Part shown: one piece after another, positions 25,595 to 33,539 of the stretch
Layout of the letters: each line of letters opens with the position of its first letter
Numbering within the stretch: position 1 is the first letter of the stretch
Program-made: the position numbers and the translations under genes
NCBI RefSeq assembly: GCF_042657365.1
Contig: NZ_JBHSKT010000006.1
Coordinates: forward strand, 124,001 to 188,000
Length of the DNA: 64,000 bases
DNA from: Adhaeribacter_A terreus
Lineage (GTDB): Bacteria > Bacteroidota > Bacteroidia > Cytophagales > Hymenobacteraceae
Direction of reading: 5' to 3'
Notes under the pieces: model-generated
Seen by the model: only the letters and a program-made list of their open reading frames with translations
The model's database searches: none
What the model was told of the DNA's origin: nothing

Positions 25595-26251
25595 CTAAAA
25601 TCCTACGCCTACATACACCTGGAACTGGCCGTTTTTCAGGTCCTGAACCGTTTTGCCGGCAATGGTGCTTGGCTCTTTATAAATATCGTTCAGGCCTAAG
25701 TGGTAACGGGCGCCTATGCGGGCAAAGCTGATACGGCCTTCCACGCCCCCTACAGCTCCGTAAACAAAATTATTCATCCGCTCCTTGGTAGATTCGCCGA
25801 GTTCACGTTCGTTCTCCTGAACCGTTAACAATACGCCGGCTTGCGGGCCAATGTGAAGGCTGACATTATCGAGCACGTTAAACACGAATAGGAACGGAAC
25901 TTCAAGGAAATCCATTTTCATCTCTACGGTATCCTGCGCTTCGAAAGCCCGGCGGTTAAACAAAATTTCGGGCTGAATGGAAACCACTCTGGAACCGGCT
26001 AGCGGGAATTGTCCGTAAATACCCGCGTGCCAGGTAGTCAGGTTTTTCAGATTCGTGATATTGTCTTTATCGCCGCCGCGCAGCTGGTTAAAATTCACGC
26101 CGCCTTTAATACCGAAGCCCGAATTATCGACATCTCCGCCGCCGCCTTCCAGGTTGTGATTTTGGGGCAAACGGGTTGTAACGTTGGTATTCTGAGCCAT
26201 GGTACAAATACTTAAAGAAAGGCCCGCGAATAGTAAGAAGATTTTTTTCAT
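25595..26251 (-). CDS. Outer-membrane beta-barrel protein, porin/PorT-like
   Basis: This 218-aa protein has a signal peptide (MKKIFLLFAGLSLSICTMAQ) and then the outer-membrane barrel pattern common in Bacteroidota: GFGIKGGVNFNQLRG as first strand, HAGIYGQFPL, VSIQPEILFNRR, FLEVPFLFVFN, LHIGPQAGVLLT and a last strand FQVYVGVGF ending in Phe. The frame extends 14 codons upstream but the signal peptide starts at 26251. PorT-type barrels include a T9SS component, but these short generic barrels usually have no known role, so no T9SS function is claimed. Confidence 0.88.
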   Translation of the reverse strand: MKKIFLLFAGLSLSICTMAQNTNVTTRLPQNHNLEGGGGDVDNSGFGIKGGVNFNQLRGGDKDNITNLKNLTTWHAGIYGQFPLAGSRVVSIQPEILFNRRAFEAQDTVEMKMDFLEVPFLFVFNVLDNVSLHIGPQAGVLLTVQENERELGESTKERMNNFVYGAVGGVEGRISFARIGARYHLGLNDIYKEPSTIAGKTVQDLKNGQFQVYVGVGF

Positions 26252-26513
26252 AGATTTATTCTGGTAATTAGTGCGTTGTTGTTTCGTAACCAAAATTCAA
26301 GGTTCTTTTGCCTCTTATACTTCCGCCCCCTAATAATGTTTCACCCTGCTATAACCCCTGTTTAACTTAAAACGAGCCTGGTTCAATGTAAATGCGTATT
26401 TTAGCCGCTGCTACGTTATCAGCCTGAATTATACTGCCGGAATATGCTTAAATCTTGCCCCTTGCTTATTAGCTTTTCCCGAAATATTGCCAGCGTTTTA
26501 TTAAAATAATTCC

Positions 26514-27971
26514 ATGCCTGCAATCATTCACACTCCCGTTTCAGCAGAAAAAAAGCAGCATTGGGCAGCACGAACCCTGCCGGGATTGCTGTATTTTGGT
26601 TATGCGCTGCTGGTGATCTTATCGGTAAACAACGGCTTTTTCTGGGACAGTATTTTGCTTGCTTCGCGCTACGGACAATGGTATTTCGACAGCAATTTCA
26701 GTACGCTTTTCGTGCCCGAAAACATAGCCGGTTATCCGCCGCTTTTCGGAATGTTGCTGGCTTTTCTCTGGAAAATTTTCGGCAAAAATTTACTCGTAAG
26801 CCATTTACTGATCCTGCCTTTTGCTTTAGGAATTGTGCGCCAGATTTTACAACTATGCCGGAAGTTTCTACCGGAAAATATTGCTAGTTGGGCGGCACTA
26901 CTTTTACTCGCGGACCCTACCCTTTTAGCACAATGCACACAAGTTGCGCCCGACGTTTTACTCGTTTTCTTCTACCTTTTCAGCCTGAATAGAATCCTCG
27001 AAAAACGCCGTCTGCTTCTGATCTTCAGCCTTATTTTTCTGGGTTTACTGAGCCCAAGGGGCACCATTGCTGCGTTTGCGCTTTTCCTGACCGATACCTG
27101 TTTGTTTATATTTGAGAAGAAAGAAAACCGCACGCTGAAGCATTTTGCAGGACTTTTTATGACTTACGTACCGGCCGGTTTACTCGTAATTATCTGGCAG
27201 ATTTTACATTTCCGGCATTTCGGGTGGATCGGCTACAACCCCGATTCGGAGTGGGGCACGCTGGCGCAATTTGCCGGCCTGAAAGGGATGCTGCGCAACG
27301 CAGTGTTAATTACCTGGCGACTGGTTGATTTTGGCCGGTTATTCATTGGCTTTGGTTTGCTGCTCACACTACTTTATTACGTTCGCAAACGTCTTCAATT
27401 TCCACCGGAAATACTTCGACTTTTTACGCTGGTTTCCATACCGTTTTTTTTATTCAGCCTGGTTTTTCTGCCTTATACCAACCCGATCGGGCACCGGTAT
27501 TACCTGGTAGTTTTTCTGTTGCTGGCTTTACCGGTTTACTATTTACTAACGCACGTTCCTAACCGGTTTTTCCGAAGAATTACCTACGGTTTTATGCTCC
27601 TAGGTTTGCTCACCGGCCATTTCTGGATCTACCCCGATTCCGTTGCCAAAGGCTGGGATGCTACCCTCGCGCACAAGCCTTATTTCGAACTGCGCCGCGA
27701 AGCCATCGCATTTCTGGACGTAAAAAATATTCCCTTAGAAACTGTTGGCAGCGATTATCCGAACCTGGCTCCCGGCAGCGTTACTGACCTGAACAATGAT
27801 ACCCGCCACTTTCAAGGCAAAAATCTGGAAAACAATACATTCGTGCTGTATTCGAATATTTTTAATGGTTTTACAGATAAAGAACTGGAGGAATTACGAA
27901 CACAATGGAACGTGGTGAAAAGCTGGAAAAAAGGGCAGGTGAAAATGATCTTGTATAAAAGGCCGGAGTAA
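26514..27971 (+). CDS. GT-C fold membrane glycosyltransferase-like protein (ArnT/PMT-like)
   Basis: This 485-aa protein has about ten membrane helices. The first loop has NNGFFWDSILLASRYGQWYFD, where the Asp is in the usual place of the GT-C catalytic acidic residue, followed by GYPPLFGMLLAFLWKIFGKN, the conserved P-P-L motif of GT39-like proteins. The soluble C-terminal part (about 395-485) is small. GT-C enzymes move sugars from lipid-linked donors on the periplasmic side. The acceptor is unknown. It stands alone and ends within an interspersed element. The family assignment rests on topology and the loop-1 motif. Confidence 0.75.
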   Translation: MPAIIHTPVSAEKKQHWAARTLPGLLYFGYALLVILSVNNGFFWDSILLASRYGQWYFDSNFSTLFVPENIAGYPPLFGMLLAFLWKIFGKNLLVSHLLILPFALGIVRQILQLCRKFLPENIASWAALLLLADPTLLAQCTQVAPDVLLVFFYLFSLNRILEKRRLLLIFSLIFLGLLSPRGTIAAFALFLTDTCLFIFEKKENRTLKHFAGLFMTYVPAGLLVIIWQILHFRHFGWIGYNPDSEWGTLAQFAGLKGMLRNAVLITWRLVDFGRLFIGFGLLLTLLYYVRKRLQFPPEILRLFTLVSIPFFLFSLVFLPYTNPIGHRYYLVVFLLLALPVYYLLTHVPNRFFRRITYGFMLLGLLTGHFWIYPDSVAKGWDATLAHKPYFELRREAIAFLDVKNIPLETVGSDYPNLAPGSVTDLNNDTRHFQGKNLENNTFVLYSNIFNGFTDKELEELRTQWNVVKSWKKGQVKMILYKRPE

Positions 27972-27998
27972 AACGCTATACTTTTCAGCCGGAAAACT
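27970..27998. repeat. 30-bp interspersed element between converging genes
   Basis: Core AAAACGCTATACTTTT then GGAAAACT arm. It fills the 26 bp between the GT-C stop and the methyltransferase stop, overlapping both. Confidence 0.8.
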
Positions 27999-28702
27999 CA
28001 TTTTATTAGAACCAGTTGCCAGCGAAACGCCCATTGCCATTTCAAGCGGTAATTTTTAATACCGGCGGCGGCTAAAATAACTTCTAATTCCTTTCTTCGG
28101 AAAGCCCTTAAAACAGAAAGCGGTGCGTCGTTTTTCACTAAATAAGACTTCGAAAAAACCTGCGTTAAACCTTTTATACTGTAATAAGCAAGCGGGTGGC
28201 GGTGCAGATCGTTGATGATAACGGCGACGTTAGCCTGCGCATAAATTTGTTCTAAAAGCTGCACCAAAAGGTAATCCGGAAAATGGTGGCAGAATAAACT
28301 GCAAACCAGTATATCGTAGCGCTGCCGCTTAAATTCTTCGGAAAAAATATCTTGTTGCTGAAACGTAATTTCGTGGAAAGGCTGTGCTTTGGGAGCTGCG
28401 TATTCCAACATAAATTTGTTTGCATCGACGCCATTTAAACTTACTTCAAGGTTTTGCTTCCGGAACCATTGAGCCATTTGCCGCAACGTATCGCCGCCGC
28501 CGCAACCTAAATCGGCAACCGTTATGGGGCGCGGCAATTTTTCGAGTTTTGGTTGCAGAAAGGCTAGCGTTTTTAAAACCACATTGTAGCCGCCCAGCCA
28601 GGTATTAATGGTTTCAAGTTCGTCGAGGTTTTGCCGCAGTGCTTCGTTGCTCAGCTGCAGGTCATCCATCAATTCAGCTTCTTCCGAACGTTTTTTAAAC
28701 AT
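27998..28702 (-). CDS. Class I SAM-dependent methyltransferase of a type III PKS operon
   Basis: This 234-aa protein has the Rossmann SAM motif VADLGCGGGDTLRQMA (motif I), GVDANKFMLEYA (motif II) and DILVCSLFCHHFPD (motif IV). The ATG at 28702 overlaps the upstream polyketide synthase stop by 8 nt (ATGTTTAA), which indicates translational coupling and excludes the longer frame from 28753. With the type III synthase it resembles the SrsA-SrsB pair of Streptomyces, where the methyltransferase modifies alkylresorcinol products. The exact product is unknown. Confidence 0.88.
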   Translation of the reverse strand: MFKKRSEEAELMDDLQLSNEALRQNLDELETINTWLGGYNVVLKTLAFLQPKLEKLPRPITVADLGCGGGDTLRQMAQWFRKQNLEVSLNGVDANKFMLEYAAPKAQPFHEITFQQQDIFSEEFKRQRYDILVCSLFCHHFPDYLLVQLLEQIYAQANVAVIINDLHRHPLAYYSIKGLTQVFSKSYLVKNDAPLSVLRAFRRKELEVILAAAGIKNYRLKWQWAFRWQLVLIK

Positions 28703-29807
28703 AGCAGATTTTAAGCAACATGGCTTCCATGGTAAGGCCCGGGCCGAAAGCAAAACTGAGTACGTGCTCGCCGTGGTTTTCCGGCTTCAGTTCGGCTATG
28801 AGTTTTTGCAGCACAAACAATACCGTTACCGAACTCATATTCCCGAATTCGCGCAGCACCTGGTACGCAAACCGGTTATCTTCTTTAGAAATGCCAAGTT
28901 CGTTTTCAATGGCTTCCAGAATTTTGCGGCCGCCGGGGTGAATGGCAAACCAGTTAATTGCTTCGGGTTGCAGAGCCATTTTTTCCAGTATTCTTTCCGC
29001 AAACTGTTTTATACCTTTCTTTATAAGTTCCGGAATGTAAGCAGATAGGGTCATTTCAAAGCCGAAATCGCCGATGTGCCAGGCCATGTCTTTTTTGCCG
29101 GAAGGAACGAGTTCACAATGAAACGCTTCGAGCTCCAGGTTAAAACCGGGCTGCGCCTGGTTGCTGAGCCAAACCGCTGCCGCACCATCGCCGAAAAGCG
29201 CATTGGAAACCAAGTGATCGTGTTCTGTAGATTTCTGAAAATGCAGCGTACAAAGTTCCGTACAAACCACTAAAACGTTGGCTTTCGCATTGGCTTTGCA
29301 AATATTATCGGCGAGTTTTAAAGCGTTGAAAGCGGCATAGCAACCCATAAAATTCACCGAAGTCCGTTCTGTATGCGAAGGCAATTCCAGTGCTTCTACC
29401 AGTTCAATATCGAGGCCGGGCGCATACATACCCGTGCAGCTAACGGTAATGAGGTGCGTGATTTTACTGCGCGGATCGGTTTCCTGAATTTGTTCGAAAC
29501 AGTTGCGCACAGCCTCCAGTGAAAGCGGTAAAGCGTGCTCCCGATACGCCTGCATGCGTTTGCTGATGACCGGAAATGGTTCGAGCCCGGCGGAATTCGG
29601 AAAAAACTGAAACTCACCATTCGCGCGGCTGTAATCTTCCAGCACGGTATACCGATTTTCGATGCCGGAAATGCGGTAAAGGGCGTTCAGTTTGCGGGTA
29701 TCGGCCGCATCGAATTGCAGGGCATTAGCCATGAAACCGGCGATCTGCATTTGCGGAATTTTATGCGCGGGATTGGCAGTGCCAATGGCACAGATATAGC
29801 TTTTCAT
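28695..29807 (-). CDS. Type III polyketide synthase (chalcone/stilbene synthase family)
   Basis: This 370-aa homodimeric-type synthase has the catalytic triad Cys156 (SVNFMGCYA), His290 (WFAIHPGG) and Asn323 (REFGNMSSVTV). ALFGDGAAAVWL and the C-terminal SFAFGPGLTMEAMLL are further family motifs. Type III enzymes extend an acyl-CoA starter with malonyl-CoA and cyclise the chain, often giving alkylresorcinols or alkylpyrones in bacteria. The coupled methyltransferase and the FAD reductase upstream suggest a methylated, oxidised phenolic lipid or quinone. It starts 382 bp after the FAD gene, a gap filled by a MITE-like element and a tandem repeat. Confidence 0.95.
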   Translation of the reverse strand: MKSYICAIGTANPAHKIPQMQIAGFMANALQFDAADTRKLNALYRISGIENRYTVLEDYSRANGEFQFFPNSAGLEPFPVISKRMQAYREHALPLSLEAVRNCFEQIQETDPRSKITHLITVSCTGMYAPGLDIELVEALELPSHTERTSVNFMGCYAAFNALKLADNICKANAKANVLVVCTELCTLHFQKSTEHDHLVSNALFGDGAAAVWLSNQAQPGFNLELEAFHCELVPSGKKDMAWHIGDFGFEMTLSAYIPELIKKGIKQFAERILEKMALQPEAINWFAIHPGGRKILEAIENELGISKEDNRFAYQVLREFGNMSSVTVLFVLQKLIAELKPENHGEHVLSFAFGPGLTMEAMLLKICYV

Positions 29808-29888
29808 CGAAGTCTTATAAGTAATTCGACCGCTTTTTGTTTTTCGCCGCAGCCGTTTTCCAAAAGATAATTTTTATTTAGTGATTAG

Positions 29889-30027
29889 AAGCTATCTCAT
29901 AAATGAGTTTGTCATGTTGAGCGTTAGCGAAACAACTCGTCGGCGGATTGCGGAAATCTTTGCTACTGGCCGCCAACGAGGTCCTTCACTAAAGTTCAGG
30001 ATGACAGGTATATTTATGAGATAGCTT
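29889..30027. repeat. MITE-like element with 16-bp terminal inverted repeats
   Basis: Ends AAGCTATCTCATAAAT and ATTTATGAGATAGCTT are perfect complements. The inside is also inverted: GTTGAGCGTTAGCGAA on the left and a GTCCTTCACTAAAGTTCAGG segment on the right, matching the GTCATCCTGAGC repeat near 2431 and 18540. About 139 bp, with no gene. No clear target-site duplication was found. Confidence 0.8.
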
Positions 30028-30100
30028 GTAGTGATTAATGATTATTGATTAGTGAATAGTTGGAAATGGCACTGTAACTTGTAAACCCAAAAATTGAACG

Positions 30101-30184
30101 AACAACGAACAACGAACAACGAACAACGAACAACGAACAACGAACAACGAACAACGAACAACGAACAACGAACAACGAACAACG
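30101..30184. repeat. Heptanucleotide tandem repeat (AACAACG) x12
   Basis: Twelve exact copies of AACAACG begin 4 nt after the stop codon of the FAD reductase. A 7-nt unit shifts frame with each copy, so an expansion does not preserve any reading frame; the short open frame seen here is not taken as a gene. Confidence 0.95.
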
Positions 30185-30188
30185 AAAT

Positions 30189-31298
30189 TCAAAACGGTTT
30201 ACCGTGGGTGTTTTTTATGATGAGTTGCACGGCAAAAGGTATTTTCTGCAAAGCGCCCACGGCAATTTCGGAGAGTATTTTTTTACCGAAAAGTTGCTGT
30301 ACGGCACGCCCGACCCGCAATCTTGTATCGAATTGGTTTTGCCAGGCTTTGGTGTAGTTCGTTTCTAAAAGGCTACGGCTTCGATGCTGAAAATAGGCGA
30401 TAATTTCTTCGGCCATGATCTTTCCGGAATGAAAAGCCATGGCCATGCCGTTGCCGCAAAGTGGCGTAATTAGTCCGGCAGCATCGCCGGCGCAAAGCAC
30501 ATGATCTACTACGGCAGATTTCGGGGCAAAAGAAATTTCATTTATCACTTCGGGTTGCTCGTACAGAAATTCACTTTCGCGGAAGATCTTTTGCAGATGC
30601 GGATTCCGGCACAGCACTTTTTCCTCCATTTTAGCTACCGTTTTGTGCATTTTCAGGTTCTGACGGGTGGTTAAATAGCAGAAACAATAGCGGTCGTTTT
30701 CTATGGCAGAAATGCCGGCGTAACCGTCCTGGAAGTTATGCAGCGCAATTACGTTTTTAGGCAGATCGGTTTTGAGATGATATTTTATGGCCAGATAAGG
30801 CGAACGCGCGGCGAAAAAAGGTCGGTTCAGCTGGCGGTCTAAATTGCTGCGTTTTCCAAAAGCGCCGGCTACCATTTCACTTTGCAAAACAGAACCGTCG
30901 GAAAGCGTAACCGTGAATTTTTCGTCTGAAAACGCTACCGTTTCTACGCTGGTTTGCAATTTAAATGTTACGCCTTGCTGCTGCGCTAATTGGTATAAGT
31001 AATGATCTAAAACAAACCGACTGACGCCAAAGCCACCCAGACTAAGTTGCGCTTTCAGCATTTTTCCGGAAGGCGAACTAAGTTGAAACTGGTTGATGCG
31101 GGCAGGTTTTAAGGCAGCAATATCGGCTCCTAAAGTTTCTAAAAACGGAAGAACTTCGTTGGAAATATATTCGCCGCAAACACGGTGAAACGGGTAGTTT
31201 TTTTTCTCGATAAGCGTTACCACAATGCCAGCTTGCGCCAGCAAAATAGCGCTGCTTAAGCCCGCCAATCCACCGCCAATAACGATTACCTGACCCAT
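30189..31298 (-). CDS. FAD-dependent oxidoreductase, geranylgeranyl-reductase family
   Basis: This 369-aa protein has the FAD motif VIGGGLAGLSSAILLAQAG, HRVCGEYIS (the family's cysteine/glutamate segment) and the second FAD motif LCAGDAAGLITPLCGNGMAMA. Relatives reduce isoprenoid double bonds or hydroxylate aromatic rings. Upstream of a type III PKS and methyltransferase on the same strand it may act as the ring hydroxylase, as SrsC does in Streptomyces; that is inference. Residues 119-128 (ETVAFSDEKF) are encoded by a copy of the 30-bp interspersed element (30915-30944). A 12-copy heptanucleotide repeat begins 4 nt after the stop. Confidence 0.92.
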   Translation of the reverse strand: MGQVIVIGGGLAGLSSAILLAQAGIVVTLIEKKNYPFHRVCGEYISNEVLPFLETLGADIAALKPARINQFQLSSPSGKMLKAQLSLGGFGVSRFVLDHYLYQLAQQQGVTFKLQTSVETVAFSDEKFTVTLSDGSVLQSEMVAGAFGKRSNLDRQLNRPFFAARSPYLAIKYHLKTDLPKNVIALHNFQDGYAGISAIENDRYCFCYLTTRQNLKMHKTVAKMEEKVLCRNPHLQKIFRESEFLYEQPEVINEISFAPKSAVVDHVLCAGDAAGLITPLCGNGMAMAFHSGKIMAEEIIAYFQHRSRSLLETNYTKAWQNQFDTRLRVGRAVQQLFGKKILSEIAVGALQKIPFAVQLIIKNTHGKPF

Positions 31299-31459
31299 AT
31301 ATTTCGCACTTTTCAGCTATCTTATTTAAGTACAATTAAATTAAAGCCATAATACCCTATACAGAACCAGAATCTATTCAGAATACAATAACCACAACCC
31401 TGAAAGGCCGTTTATTATAATGTTAAACTAATTCTTACCAATCTATTAATTTATTATCT

Positions 31460-31846
31460 ATGAAAAAAAACTTACTCGTTTTGTTTTCTTTTATGCTTAT
31501 GAGCCATGGTTGGGCCCAGGTAAAACCCACGGAACCGCCGGCCGCCACCAAGCTTAAAAGAAGTATTGAGGTCGGCCGGGTGCAGGAGAGCGATGACAAA
31601 AACCTGACTGTGTACCCAAACCCAACAACCGGAATTGTGAATCTTTCGCTTACGGGTTTTAACGGCAAACGGACTACCCTTTCGGTAGTGAACGTAATTG
31701 GCACAGTGGTGTATCAGGAAATTCTGCCTACGGTGGACGGCCGCGTGAACAAAAGCATTGACCTGAGCAAGCAGGCCAATGGTTTATACTACATTAAGCT
31801 CGATGCAGAAGATTATAGTGAGATCCGAAAAATTGTGCTGAAATAA
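31460..31846 (+). CDS. Small secreted protein, almost only a T9SS type A sorting domain
   Basis: This 128-aa protein has a signal peptide (MKKNLLVLFSFMLMSHGWAQ), a linker of about 30 residues with VKPTEPPAATKLKRS, and a complete T9SS C-terminal domain: NLTVYPNPTTGIVNLSL, a NVIGTVVYQE strand, NGLYYIKL and a basic end RKIVLK. After signal and sorting domain removal only a peptide of about 30 residues would remain. It could be a secreted peptide carrier, or a remnant of a larger protein. A terminator follows at 31858. It is transcribed alone. Confidence 0.9.
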   Translation: MKKNLLVLFSFMLMSHGWAQVKPTEPPAATKLKRSIEVGRVQESDDKNLTVYPNPTTGIVNLSLTGFNGKRTTLSVVNVIGTVVYQEILPTVDGRVNKSIDLSKQANGLYYIKLDAEDYSEIRKIVLK

Positions 31847-31857
31847 TGAACGCCAAT

Positions 31858-31891
31858 AAAAAAGCCCCCGGAAATTTCCGAGGGCTTTTTT
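31858..31891 (+). terminator. Terminator of the small T9SS protein gene
   Basis: AAAAAAGCCC and GGGCTTTTTT arms with additional CGGAAA/TTTCCG pairing, followed by T-rich sequence. Confidence 0.85.
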
Positions 31892-31943
31892 TTCGCAGAA
31901 AGGTAACAATTTTAAAGGGTGAGATATTAAAATAATTGCTACA

Positions 31944-32177
31944 TCAGATTGAAAGAGAATATCCAAAGTCGAGGTCGGAAGTGTGCGTTGAACCGACAAA
32001 AAAACCACCGATCATAACACCCTTGCCATTTCTTACTGCGGCATCCATTGCACCCTGGCTTATAAGGTCGCCGTCGGTGGTGCAGACTACTGTTTTAAAA
32101 TCAGCAGCAGGAGTTTTGCTAATGCCTCCGAATAACATTTTCAAGATATTCGGACCTTGGATCTGTACACTTTCCAT
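31944..32177 (-). CDS. Hypothetical small protein
   Basis: This 77-aa frame reads as a plausible protein with ILKMLFGGISKTP, VVCTTDGDLISQGAMDAAVRNGKG and VMIGGFFVGS. It matches no family I recognise. It could be extended 18 residues to 32231. It lies in an AT-rich 620-bp stretch with no other gene, and no -7 box is evident, so it may be a weakly expressed gene or a chance frame. No signal peptide or metal site is seen. Confidence 0.45.
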   Translation of the reverse strand: MESVQIQGPNILKMLFGGISKTPAADFKTVVCTTDGDLISQGAMDAAVRNGKGVMIGGFFVGSTHTSDLDFGYSLSI

Positions 32178-32466
32178 TTTGGTAAAATTTGGGTGAGAAT
32201 GTTTTGTATATATCGTGGTGCTGGAATACACTTCAATAATGCTACAATATTAACTCCGCAAGTTTCACAAAAACAGGACAATACTACTATCAACGTAACA
32301 GCAAAAAACTCAGATAAAAACGGTATGCAATGAGTATACAAAATTGCGCATAAACAACACAACCATCTAAATATCAGCATTTAAGCAAAATACAAACATT
32401 AGAAACAGCTCACAAACTAAATACAAACTGGCGCGAAATAATATACAAAAGCAACGCTAACACATT

Positions 32467-33525
32467 TTACTTTTTAACTTCCAGCGCCCTTCTAAATGCC
32501 TGACCAATGGTTTGAACAGCTAAAATGGTAAGGCACAAAAGCACAGCCGGAAATAAAACCAGCCACCAGGCCTCAGTATTCAGGCGCGCGCCAGCCAGCA
32601 TTCTGCCCAGACTTGGTGTTTCGGGCGGCAAACCGATTCCGAGAAAAGACAAAGTTGCTTCCAGACCTAAAAGCCCGCTTAAACCAAAACAGAAAGCCGT
32701 AACCAAAGGCGCAGCTGCATTCGGCAAAACGTGTCGGCTTAATATTCGCCAAACGGTTAAGCCACTCGCCTGAGCCGCCTCTATAAAAGGCAAGTGTTTA
32801 ATTTTCAGGGTTTCGGCGCGAGCCAACCGGGCCGGACCAATCCAGTATGTAAGACTCAGCAATAAAAGCACATTTGCAATTCCCGGTGAAAGTAAAGCGG
32901 CAAAACTCAGCACCAGAATTAACCGGGGAACCGAGGCTAACACTTCTATGAGTTTCAAAAGCAGTTCATCGAGCGGCAAAGGCACTTTTTTAGCCAAAAA
33001 GGATACCGTTTTTAGCAGCCGTTTTAGAACAATTGCTAACGTCGAAATGACAACCAGCCAAACCAAACGCGAGAACAAGCCGGTGGCATTTTCATTGGCT
33101 TCGGAAGAAAAACCCGAGCGGTAAAAAACGTAGAACCAAATCGCAAAAAGCCACAAAACAAAACTAATTCCGGAAGCCAGGCTAAAATGCAAACGTTTAT
33201 TACCAAACCAGGCGGCCGCCATTCCCAAACCCGTGCCTAAAACCAAAGCCAGCGACATAACCGGTAAAGCGACTAAAAAAGCCGTGCGGCTGCCATACAG
33301 CAAATTTGCCCACACATCGCGCCCCAATTGGTCGGTGCCGAGCCAATGCGAACTGAAGGAAAATGGCGCCTGATAGGTTTGGGAAAGATCGAGGAAATTG
33401 GGGTGAAAACCGGCCGACAAAAGCGGTGCAAAAAGCATACAAACGAGTAAAAGCAGCAGAAAAACCGTTGCGAGTTTAAAAGCCCATGTTCGTTTCCATT
33501 CATTTTTTAAGCGCTGCCAGATCAT
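32467..33525 (-). CDS. Oligopeptide-type ABC transporter permease (DppC-like)
   Basis: The N-terminal OppC-type segment is clear in this 352-aa protein: HWLGTDQLGRDVWANLLYGSRTAF, then the permease domain with EALQ-like motif region EAAQASGLTVWRILSRHVLPNAAAP and SFLGIGLPPETPSLGRML. It forms the inner-membrane channel with the DppB-like protein encoded 14 bp upstream. An extra hydrophobic segment lies at about 115-185. Within it, residues 172-181 (KTVSFLAKKV) are encoded by a copy of the interspersed element. No ATPase gene is next to the operon, so ATP-binding subunits must be encoded elsewhere. Confidence 0.92.
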   Translation of the reverse strand: MIWQRLKNEWKRTWAFKLATVFLLLLLVCMLFAPLLSAGFHPNFLDLSQTYQAPFSFSSHWLGTDQLGRDVWANLLYGSRTAFLVALPVMSLALVLGTGLGMAAAWFGNKRLHFSLASGISFVLWLFAIWFYVFYRSGFSSEANENATGLFSRLVWLVVISTLAIVLKRLLKTVSFLAKKVPLPLDELLLKLIEVLASVPRLILVLSFAALLSPGIANVLLLLSLTYWIGPARLARAETLKIKHLPFIEAAQASGLTVWRILSRHVLPNAAAPLVTAFCFGLSGLLGLEATLSFLGIGLPPETPSLGRMLAGARLNTEAWWLVLFPAVLLCLTILAVQTIGQAFRRALEVKK

Positions 33526-33539
33526 TCAGTTCTTCAGAT

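Noticed and set aside
30094..30357. Open frame across the AACAACG array, also considered as a CRISPR-like array
   Set aside because: The frame is a by-product of the heptanucleotide repeat; the array has no spacers.
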